DNA of 5,688 bases, from NCBI GenBank assembly GCA_030727885.1, contig JANRAT010000161.1, positions 1-5,688 on the forward strand, given 5' to 3'. Source of the DNA: Rhodospirillales bacterium. Its GTDB lineage: Bacteria; Pseudomonadota; Alphaproteobacteria; Rhodospirillales; Casp-alpha2. The translations under genes and the position numbers were made by a program. Positions 1-4,740 of this stretch are shown piece by piece. Every line of letters begins with the position of its first letter. Within the stretch, counting starts at the first letter, position 1. The notes below the pieces were generated by a model that saw nothing but the letters and a program-made list of their open reading frames with translations, ran no database searches and had not been told where the DNA came from.

Positions 1-5
1 CTCAT
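1..5 (-). CDS. Possible start of gcvP (glycine dehydrogenase), cut by the window edge
   Basis: An ATG on the minus strand (complement of bases 3-5) lies 33 nt beyond the gcvH stop, with a GGA about 9 nt upstream as a weak Shine-Dalgarno. Only one full codon and two bases (AG) are visible, so the protein cannot be identified. The suggestion comes from the usual gcvT-gcvH-gcvP order, or gcvT-gcvH-gcvPA-gcvPB in lineages with a split P-protein. An AG-starting second codon (Ser or Arg) is compatible with the MRY start common in GcvPA, but it is not evidence for it. The gene could equally start further left. Confidence 0.25.
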
Positions 6-38
6 CCTGATGTTCCAGATGATCAAGGCTGAGGCGGC

Positions 39-416
39 TCAGTCGTCCAGATCCTTGAGGTATGCCGTGTACTGGGCCTTATCCATGTAATCGTCCAATT
101 CGCGCATGTCGGCGATCTTGATCTTGAACATCCAGCCATCGCCTTCAGCATGCTCGTTGACGATGGTCGGGGCATCAGAGAGGTCTTCATTCACTTCGAT
201 GACTTCACCGGTACAGGGCGAGTACACTTCGCTGGCTGCCTTGACGGATTCGACAACACACGCTTCTTCACCCTGATCCAGCGACGCGCCGACTTCTGGC
301 ACTTCGACATAAACAAGTTCACCCAGTTGCTCCTGGGCATGGTTGGTGATGCCGACGGTGCCGATATCCCCCTCAACGGAAATCCATTCATGATCTTCTG
401 AATATTTGACGGTCAT
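39..416 (-). CDS. gcvH: Glycine cleavage system H protein (lipoyl carrier)
   Basis: This 125-residue cytosolic protein carries the aminomethyl group on a lipoyl arm between the P, T and L proteins of the glycine cleavage system. The family fits in length and sequence. The N-terminus MTVKYSEDHEW is typical, VGITNHAQEQLGELVYVEVP covers residues 21-40, and the lipoylation motif VESVKAASEVYSP has the acceptor lysine at Lys59. The C-terminal part contains GDGWMFKI at 92-99. An AGGAGAG Shine-Dalgarno (complement of 422-428) sits 5 nt before the ATG, which fixes the start. It follows gcvT with a 31-bp gap on the same strand, so the two are almost certainly co-transcribed from the riboswitch-controlled leader. 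The acidic tail (DLDD) is unremarkable. A pyruvate-dehydrogenase-type lipoyl domain is ruled out by size and whole-length similarity to GcvH. Confidence 0.97.
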   Translation of the reverse strand: MTVKYSEDHEWISVEGDIGTVGITNHAQEQLGELVYVEVPEVGASLDQGEEACVVESVKAASEVYSPCTGEVIEVNEDLSDAPTIVNEHAEGDGWMFKIKIADMRELDDYMDKAQYTAYLKDLDD

Positions 417-421
417 TTGCG

Positions 422-428
422 CTCTCCT
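422..428 (-). promoter_or_regulatory. Shine-Dalgarno of gcvH
   Basis: The minus strand reads AGGAGAG here, followed by CGCAA and the gcvH ATG. It is a near-perfect anti-16S match at 5-nt spacing, lying in the 31-bp gap between gcvT and gcvH, so gcvH does not depend only on translational coupling. Confidence 0.8.
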
Positions 429-447
429 GCTTCAAGCTGATGGATAT

Positions 448-1563
448 TTAAATTTTATGGTAACGGTGGGGTTGGAACGGCATTTTCACGACGCTTGCCG
501 GGACCATGTTTTTGCGGACGGCGAGTTCCAGTTTGGTGCCCGAATCGGCAAATGCGGCATCAATGTATCCCATGGCAACCGGCCCGCCGACACTGGGACC
601 GAAACCACCTGAGGTAATGATGCCTATCTGTTCGCCATCAGGCGCATGGACAATGGTCCCGTCGCGGGCCGGGGCTTTGCCTTCAGGCAAAATGCCGACA
701 CGTTTGCGGGACGGTCCTTCGCGCAGTTCATCCATAATTCGTGCGGCCCCTGGAAAATCAGCGGCTTCGCGACGCCGTTTTGAAATCGTCCAGGCAAGTC
801 CGGCTTCAATGGGCGAGGTCTCCTCGTCGAGATCATGGCCGTACAGGCACAGCCCAGCTTCCAGACGCAAGGTGTCTCGAGCACCAAGACCGATCGGCAT
901 GACATCCGGGTGTGCGCAAAGCTGCGTTGCAAAGGTTTCGGCTTCAGTGACCGGTATTGAGATCTCGTAGCCATCTTCGCCGGTGTATCCGGATCTGGTG
1001 ACATGGCATTTAACGCCGGCAATTTCGATTTCCCGTGCACTCATAAAGGTCATTTCCGCGCAGGCCGGCGCAATCGCGGCAAGGACCTTCACAGCAGACG
1101 GCCCCTGCAAGGCGATCAAGGCGCGGTCCTCAATGATTTCGAGTTCCGCCATGCCTGCGGCGGCGGCGGCGATCTTCGGCAGATCGATATCCTTGCGTGA
1201 AGCATTCACGACGATAAAAAGCTTGTCGCCCCAGTTGGTGACGATCAGATCATCAACGATGCCGCCGATTTTATTGGTGATCATGGTATAGCGGCCATGA
1301 CCTAACGGTAGCGCCTGAATGTCGCCAGACACCAGTTTCTCTAGAGCCTTCGCGGCATCTGCGCCATGCAGCCATGCCTGGCCCATATGCGAGACATCGA
1401 AGAGTCCGGCTTTAGCGCGCGTGTGTTTGTGTTCGTCGAGAATGCCTGCAGGATACTGAACCGGCATTTCATAACCGGCAAACGGCACCATTTTGGCGCC
1501 CATGCGACAGTGAAAATCAGCCAAAGGCACGGTTTTCAGATTTTGTTTGGAATCAAGGCTCAC
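448..1563 (-). CDS. gcvT: Glycine cleavage system T protein (aminomethyltransferase)
   Basis: This 371-residue cytosolic enzyme takes the aminomethyl group from lipoylated H protein, transfers the methylene to tetrahydrofolate and releases ammonia. Features run in family order. PFAGYEMPVQYP (27-38) is the N-terminal GcvT signature, followed by LFDVSHMGQ (54-62). GGIVDDLIV (100-108) carries the catalytic aspartate in the DD pair at 104-105. SGYTGEDGYEISIP (191-204) and GARDTLRLEAG (227-237) line the folate site. TSGGFGPSVGGPVAMGYI (317-334) lies in the C-terminal barrel domain. Length is normal for the family. The start is GTG, 6 nt after GAGGGG on the minus strand, and no better in-frame start lies between the ribosome-binding site and residue 21. 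It is the first gene after the tandem glycine riboswitch and precedes gcvH by 31 bp. The whole-length match separates it from folate-binding relatives such as YgfZ. Confidence 0.97.
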   Translation of the reverse strand: MSLDSKQNLKTVPLADFHCRMGAKMVPFAGYEMPVQYPAGILDEHKHTRAKAGLFDVSHMGQAWLHGADAAKALEKLVSGDIQALPLGHGRYTMITNKIGGIVDDLIVTNWGDKLFIVVNASRKDIDLPKIAAAAAGMAELEIIEDRALIALQGPSAVKVLAAIAPACAEMTFMSAREIEIAGVKCHVTRSGYTGEDGYEISIPVTEAETFATQLCAHPDVMPIGLGARDTLRLEAGLCLYGHDLDEETSPIEAGLAWTISKRRREAADFPGAARIMDELREGPSRKRVGILPEGKAPARDGTIVHAPDGEQIGIITSGGFGPSVGGPVAMGYIDAAFADSGTKLELAVRKNMVPASVVKMPFQPHRYHKI

Positions 1564-1569
1564 ACGGTT

Positions 1570-1583
1570 CCCCTCTGTACAGA
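1570..1583 (-). promoter_or_regulatory. gcvT ribosome-binding site with adjoining 10-bp palindrome
   Basis: The minus strand reads GAGGGG at 1575-1570, 6 nt before the GTG start of gcvT, a strong Shine-Dalgarno that compensates for the GTG codon. Just upstream and overlapping by two bases is the perfect palindrome TCTGTACAGA (1574-1583). The wider string ACAGAGGGG (complement of 1570-1578) is repeated exactly at the 3' edge of glycine aptamer 2 (complement of 1635-1643). Confidence 0.75.
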
Positions 1584-1601
1584 TGGCCGTCTCAAGTCAA
1601 T

Positions 1602-1620
1602 CTCCGGCTGCATGCCGAAG
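1602..1620 (-). promoter_or_regulatory. Hairpin between glycine aptamer 2 and gcvT (expression platform)
   Basis: In the RNA, CUUCGGC (complement of 1614-1620) can pair with GCCGGAG (complement of 1602-1608) across an AUGCA loop, giving seven pairs including one U-G. The sequence after it, AUUGACUUGAG, is not a U-run, so it does not look like an intrinsic terminator. It lies between the second aptamer and the gcvT Shine-Dalgarno and may be part of the expression platform or simply a spacer structure. Its switching role is inferred. Confidence 0.45.
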
Positions 1621-1637
1621 ATCACCCAAAACGCCCC

Positions 1638-1737
1638 CTCTGTCTCGGAACCTGAAAGTGTCGCCCGTACAAACTCAAACGAGTACGGCTTTACATCTTC
1701 GGTGGGTGTGGCTTTTCTCCACATCCGCTTTCCAGAG
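1638..1737 (-). promoter_or_regulatory. Glycine riboswitch, aptamer 2 (gene-proximal)
   Basis: This is the second of two tandem glycine-binding aptamers in the gcvT leader RNA. P1 pairs CUCUG (complement of 1733-1737) with CAGAG (complement of 1638-1642). P2 pairs GAAAG (complement of 1728-1732) with CUUUC (complement of 1654-1658). One P3-arm hairpin is UGUGG/CCACA, and the next is CCGUAC/GUACGG. The conserved core CACCGAAGAUGUAA is the complement of 1691-1704, and CUUUCAGGUUCCGAGACAGAG closes the aptamer. All match the known family. This aptamer adjoins the expression platform, so it is the one expected to control gcvT directly. Confidence 0.92.
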
Positions 1738-1744
1738 CCTCAAC

Positions 1745-1829
1745 CCATTGCGGTCCTTTTGCCTGAGAGATTCCGGGGCGGTTGCTCCTTCGGCGCCGGC
1801 GAAACGGGTGCCGGACTCTCCCACAATGG
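1745..1829 (-). promoter_or_regulatory. Glycine riboswitch, aptamer 1 (promoter-proximal)
   Basis: This is the first aptamer of the tandem glycine riboswitch upstream of gcvT. P1 is unusually long and clear: CCAUUGUGG (complement of 1821-1829) pairs with CCGCAAUGG (complement of 1745-1753) over 9 bp with one U-G. GAGAG/CUCUC forms P2 and UCCGG/CCGGA the base of P3. The conserved core CGCCGAAGGAGCAA is the complement of 1782-1795, and CUCUCAGGCAAAAGGA forms the 3' conserved strand. A 7-nt linker (1738-1744) separates it from aptamer 2. Glycine riboswitches of this architecture usually activate glycine cleavage operons when glycine is abundant, which fits the genes here. Confidence 0.95.
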
Positions 1830-1857
1830 TGTAACGAGGTGTTCTTCAATTGCAGAG

Positions 1858-1886
1858 ATCATTGCAGAAGCTCATGACACGGTCAA
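1858..1886 (-). promoter_or_regulatory. Candidate sigma-70-type promoter of the gcvTH operon
   Basis: The minus strand has TTGACC (complement of 1881-1886) as a -35 box (5 of 6 consensus bases), a 17-bp spacer, and AATGAT (complement of 1858-1863) as a -10 box (4 of 6). Transcription would begin near 1851, about 20 nt before the first aptamer helix, so the complete riboswitch would be transcribed. Position and spacing are good and the -10 is imperfect. No mapped start is available. Confidence 0.5.
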
Positions 1887-1893
1887 CATGAGC
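1870..1893. repeat. 7-bp inverted repeat flanking the gcv -35 box (possible operator)
   Basis: GCTCATG (1870-1876) and CATGAGC (1887-1893) are perfect inverted repeats separated by 10 bp. The candidate -35 hexamer TTGACC of the gcv promoter lies wholly in the spacer. No U-run follows on either strand, so it does not resemble a terminator. A dimeric regulator bound here would cover the -35 region. Chance occurrence is not negligible for 7-bp arms. Confidence 0.4.
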
Positions 1894-1943
1894 TGGCGTA
1901 TGAATTTATGACTGAGACAAAAATTTTCAGAACGTGGTCCGCT

Positions 1944-2507
1944 TCAGCGCAGGCGATCTTGAATAGCCTTACGGTTATAGTCGACTTGATCCTGGGTCAG
2001 CACGAAGCCGCTATAGATCTTGTAATAGTCGTTTTTGATTTTTGGTGTAATGGGGATATCCACGGATGTCGGCGGAGCAAGTAATATGACCTGAGTGCGA
2101 TTCCCTTTGAACGAAACATCCACTTTCAACTCTTCACGGTAGAGGATGTTTTTGCTGGGATCGGTGACAACAACGAAATAGGGAAGTGTGGCCTTTTCAG
2201 TCGTATTCGCGGAGCCCATTTCCGCAGCAATGATTGGGGAAATCTCAATAGTCATTTTGCCGGAATTCGTATCGCTGTCGATGTCGCTGGTGCAACCGAG
2301 CTGCATTTCGCCAATTTTCGCTTTCGCCAGAATATCGGTGATGTCACGGCCTGGACCATCGCGGAACTGGGTCAGCGTCGCCGCGTCTTCAAGAATATAA
2401 TAATTGGGGCAATTCAGGACGACGCTTTTCTTCAAAAACGGGACGCTACTGCAGCCCGAAAGGGTTAATGCGCCAAGAACAAGAATTGCGTGAATGAAAG
2501 GGCGCAT
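1944..2507 (-). CDS. Uncharacterised lipoprotein
   Basis: This 187-residue protein begins with a short hydrophobic signal (MRPFIHAILVLGALTLSGCS) whose lipobox LSGC ends at Cys19. Ser20 after the cysteine would suit outer-membrane sorting under the E. coli Lol rule. The mature part has two further cysteines (Cys33 in LNCPNYYIL and Cys72 in LGCTSD) that could form a disulfide. It also has the segment LTQFRDGPGRDITDI (45-59), a central beta-rich stretch PYFVVVTDPSKNILYREEL (109-127) and a GFVLTQDQVDYNRK tail (167-180). The pattern resembles a conserved hypothetical lipoprotein of alphaproteobacteria that I recall only loosely, and I assign no function. The frame stays open upstream to an ATG at 2810, but that extension lies antisense-free over the CDGSH gene in another frame and would bury the signal peptide. 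The start is therefore set at 2507, 2 nt after the CDGSH stop, which implies translational coupling. No strong Shine-Dalgarno is visible. Confidence 0.85.
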   Translation of the reverse strand: MRPFIHAILVLGALTLSGCSSVPFLKKSVVLNCPNYYILEDAATLTQFRDGPGRDITDILAKAKIGEMQLGCTSDIDSDTNSGKMTIEISPIIAAEMGSANTTEKATLPYFVVVTDPSKNILYREELKVDVSFKGNRTQVILLAPPTSVDIPITPKIKNDYYKIYSGFVLTQDQVDYNRKAIQDRLR

Positions 2508-2509
2508 TT

Positions 2510-2749
2510 TCAGATCTTTGAATGTGAGCCGTCGCAAAACGGCTGAGATTGGGTATGCTTGCAGCCACACAAATAAGCTGTGCCGCTTAGATCGGCGGTA
2601 AATACTACAGGTGACATGCCAAGCTTGGTGTGTTTGCCATCGCAGAACGGCTGATTGACACTCAGTCCACATGTACACCACGCGTACTTCTTGCCTGCTT
2701 CGAGTTCGACGGCATACGGATTTTTTTGGGCAATCGTCGGTTTCGCCAT
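2510..2749 (-). CDS. Double CDGSH iron-sulfur domain protein
   Basis: This 79-residue protein has two CDGSH motifs of the form C-X-C-X2-(S/T)-X3-P-X-C-D-G-X-H. The first has ligands Cys25, Cys27, Cys36 and His40 (CTCGLSVNQPFCDGKH). The second has Cys61, Cys63, Cys72 and His76 (CGCKHTQSQPFCDGSH). In this family, which includes mitoNEET and the tandem-motif CISD3/MiNT, each motif binds a redox-active [2Fe-2S] cluster through three cysteines and one histidine. All eight ligands are intact. There is no signal peptide or membrane anchor, so a soluble cytosolic protein is expected. The ATG is preceded on the minus strand by GAGAG about 7 nt upstream. It sits 81 bp after the exported repeat protein and 2 nt before the lipoprotein, all on one strand. 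The partner and physiological role are not evident. Bacterial homologues are linked to iron, redox or electron-transfer roles only in general terms. Confidence 0.95.
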   Translation of the reverse strand: MAKPTIAQKNPYAVELEAGKKYAWCTCGLSVNQPFCDGKHTKLGMSPVVFTADLSGTAYLCGCKHTQSQPFCDGSHSKI

Positions 2750-2830
2750 CAGTGACTCTCTTTCGATTGTGGTTATGCAGGAATGTAGAGGACGCTTGGC
2801 TGGGCGACAAGTGAAGGTCTTGTTTTAGAT

Positions 2831-4615
2831 TTATGGGTCGATCGGGACCCGCCCTTGCCCCGGGTCAACAAGCTGGATCAGGGTCGCCGCCAGCTTTGCC
2901 AGCGTCCGTGATCGGCTCCAGGCATTTTCGATCCCTTTGGCGATGCCGATGCCCCGTTCAAAAGATCGCCAAGCCGCGTCGTTTTCGCCGGCAATGGCAT
3001 GCCCCTCAGCGAGTTCAGCAAACATCCATACCCGACTCAAATCGCCGGTGACCTCATTGGTTGCTTTTTCGGCGCTTTCTTCCGTTTGCTGCCATCCATC
3101 ATCGCCGAAAGTTCGCTGTCTGGCCGCAATCAACCATAGGGTATGGGCTTTCAAGCGTCGGTCATCAATCAGTGATGTTGCATCGACAGCCCGCTTGACG
3201 GCATTTCTGAAAGCAATACCGTCATTTGGACCGGTCGTATTTTCGCTGTGAATCTGCGTCAGTGCCAAAGCAATACGGCTGATGGCAAAAGAACGTGCAT
3301 AAGGACGGTCGATGCGTTCAATGGCGGCAAAAGCGAGCTCGAGGGTGGTATCCGCATCTTCAATACGGCCAGCCTTGGCCTGCCCAAGCGCGATGCGGCC
3401 CAGCAGCACAGCACGGTAGCGCACGTTTTCGATGCTTGATGCGGTAGCAAGCGCTGCTGCTGCATCACCGACACGGGCCTGTGCTTCGGCGGCCGACATC
3501 AGGACCGGGATTTTATCGGAAGGGATCGAGACGGATTGGAGCATTTCAAGCGCCCGGGCGGTTTCTTCCATGTCGGCAAGAGCTGAGGCAACATAGCGAA
3601 TGCCGGCGCTTTTGGATGAGTCGTGCGGCAAAGAGCGGGCTGAATTCTCGGCAATGGTCAATTCGGTTTCCGCCAGATCACGGGCATCAGCCTTGGCATA
3701 GATGACGGCGGCACGGGTTCGAAAAGCAATCTGTCTCAGGACATCGCCGACGTTTTCGAGGTTGTCCAGCATGCGATCAAGGGTCCTTTTGGCGTCATCC
3801 TTGTCACCCCGGCGGACCTGGATTTCTGCGATTGTCGCAAAAGCGTCTGCCTGTTTCTCCTGATCCGGGATAATTGAAGCGGCGGTCAGAGCATCTTCTG
3901 CATGGCCGGCGGCAGCCTGCGCTTCGGCGATGTCGCGAAGGGCTACGATGACCAGCCGCGGGTCCTTGATTCGCGAAGCCGTTTCCATCGCTTTGGAGCC
4001 GAGACCGGTGCGCGCTTCTGCGATCAGGATTTCGCCTAGCGCCCAGTCACGTAACTCAGCCTTGCCGATGGCCTTGGCGCTTTCCAGGGCTTCTGAGAGC
4101 AGACACTTCGTCGTCGGTTTATCGAAGCAGGCTGACGGGTCACGCGTAGGATTAGCCGGTTCATTGGCGGTATCGGATTTAACGAGGTCGCGGGTCGCCG
4201 GATGGCTCATGAGTTTGGAGCGGGCGTCGTTAATGCTTTCGGAGCGGGCCTCGTCCAGTTGATGCATCAGTTTGCGTACGCCAACGGCATATTCCAGTTT
4301 GCCGATCAGATCTACCGTTACCCGTCCGGTCGGCTCACTCCCGATACCACGCTGGTAAATGTTAATGGCTGCAAGGGTTGATTTGTCCAGCACACCATCT
4401 TCGGGGCCGAAATACAGCCCGAGTTTCGAGAGGGCTTTTTGTGCCCGCAGAACAAGCGGACTGGGTTGTGCTCGACTGGCATCGGGCAGTTCTTTTTCAA
4501 TCGGTGGCAGAGATGCAAAAGCGGGGGCCGATAAGCCAACAACAAGAATCGCTGAAGCGATCAAAGCGTGACCGACCTTCAGGCACTGGTGATTTTGTCG
4601 CTCTACTCGACGCAT
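2831..4615 (-). CDS. Exported protein with peptidoglycan-binding-like domain and TPR-like repeats
   Basis: This is a 594-residue protein. A basic N-region (MRRVERQNHQCLK) and hydrophobic core (ALIASAILVVGLSA) lead to a probable signal-peptidase I site after AFA at residue 34. Residues about 53-107 (LRAQKALSKLGLYFGPEDG onward) match the PG_binding_1 pattern, with DGVLDKSTLAAINIYQRGIG in place of the usual DG-x-G-xxT-xxAI-xxYQ. A linker follows with Cys163 and Cys171 (CFDKPTTKC), possibly a disulfide. From about 172 to 582 there are roughly eleven alpha-helical hairpin repeats of 31-42 residues. Their signature is IAEAQAAAGHAEDAL at 229-243, with variants at 262-275, 376-389, 408-421 and 535-549, as in TPR/Sel1-like solenoids. 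No catalytic motif is seen. A periplasmic scaffold or cell-wall-associated role is inferred, and the function is unknown. GGAG lies 12 nt before the ATG, slightly far. It is likely the first gene of a unit with the CDGSH and lipoprotein genes and is divergent from thrB. Confidence 0.88.
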   Translation of the reverse strand: MRRVERQNHQCLKVGHALIASAILVVGLSAPAFASLPPIEKELPDASRAQPSPLVLRAQKALSKLGLYFGPEDGVLDKSTLAAINIYQRGIGSEPTGRVTVDLIGKLEYAVGVRKLMHQLDEARSESINDARSKLMSHPATRDLVKSDTANEPANPTRDPSACFDKPTTKCLLSEALESAKAIGKAELRDWALGEILIAEARTGLGSKAMETASRIKDPRLVIVALRDIAEAQAAAGHAEDALTAASIIPDQEKQADAFATIAEIQVRRGDKDDAKRTLDRMLDNLENVGDVLRQIAFRTRAAVIYAKADARDLAETELTIAENSARSLPHDSSKSAGIRYVASALADMEETARALEMLQSVSIPSDKIPVLMSAAEAQARVGDAAAALATASSIENVRYRAVLLGRIALGQAKAGRIEDADTTLELAFAAIERIDRPYARSFAISRIALALTQIHSENTTGPNDGIAFRNAVKRAVDATSLIDDRRLKAHTLWLIAARQRTFGDDGWQQTEESAEKATNEVTGDLSRVWMFAELAEGHAIAGENDAAWRSFERGIGIAKGIENAWSRSRTLAKLAATLIQLVDPGQGRVPIDP

Positions 4616-4641
4616 TGGTCACGGACACTCCAGCCAAAAAT

Positions 4642-4681
4642 GGCATTTAGCCTTAACAGTATAGCCGATTTTAAGGCATTT
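4642..4681. repeat. Inverted and direct repeats in the divergent intergenic region
   Basis: GCCTTAA (4650-4656) and TTAAGGC (4671-4677) form a perfect 7-bp inverted repeat with a 14-bp spacer. GGCATTT occurs as a direct repeat at 4642-4648 and 4675-4681, 33 bp apart, close to three helical turns. The spacer of the inverted repeat contains TATACT (minus strand), a candidate -10 box. The arrangement could be an operator between the two divergent genes, but it is also compatible with chance. Confidence 0.35.
4658..4663 (-). promoter_or_regulatory. Candidate -10 box for the exported repeat-protein gene
   Basis: The minus strand reads TATACT, matching 5 of 6 consensus -10 bases, about 43 nt before the ATG. 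I find no good -35 hexamer 16-18 bp upstream, so either the promoter needs an activator or this is a chance match. Confidence 0.3.
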
Positions 4682-4740
4682 TCGTGTGTTGATTCAGATG
4701 CGCGCTTGGCGATCGAACCCTGAACCCTTAAAACGCCCGG

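Noticed and set aside
506..970. A 154-codon open frame on the plus strand inside gcvT
   Set aside because: It is fully antisense to well-conserved gcvT and has a Ser/Arg/Pro-rich composition typical of shadow frames.
1870..1893. The inverted repeat as an intrinsic terminator for the lipoprotein unit
   Set aside because: No U-run follows on the minus strand, the loop is 10 nt and the arms are not GC-rich. An operator overlapping the -35 box fits better.
1366..1911. A 181-codon open frame on the plus strand
   Set aside because: It is antisense to the start of gcvT and runs through both riboswitch aptamers and the gcv promoter. Its product resembles no family and it is a by-product of the minus-strand sequence.
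2508..2810. A 101-codon upstream extension of the lipoprotein frame, starting at an ATG near 2810
   Set aside because: It overlaps the whole CDGSH gene in another frame, its translation is low-complexity and rich in Arg, Cys and Trp, and it would place the lipoprotein signal peptide internally.
4633..4644. Short hairpin GCCA-AAAA-TGGC near the ribosome-binding site of the repeat-protein gene
   Set aside because: A 4-bp stem is too short to support a regulatory claim.
2833..4650. Several plus-strand open frames of 63-110 codons across the repeat-protein gene
   Set aside because: All are antisense to a 594-residue protein with a signal peptide and coherent repeats. None has a domain signature or operon context.
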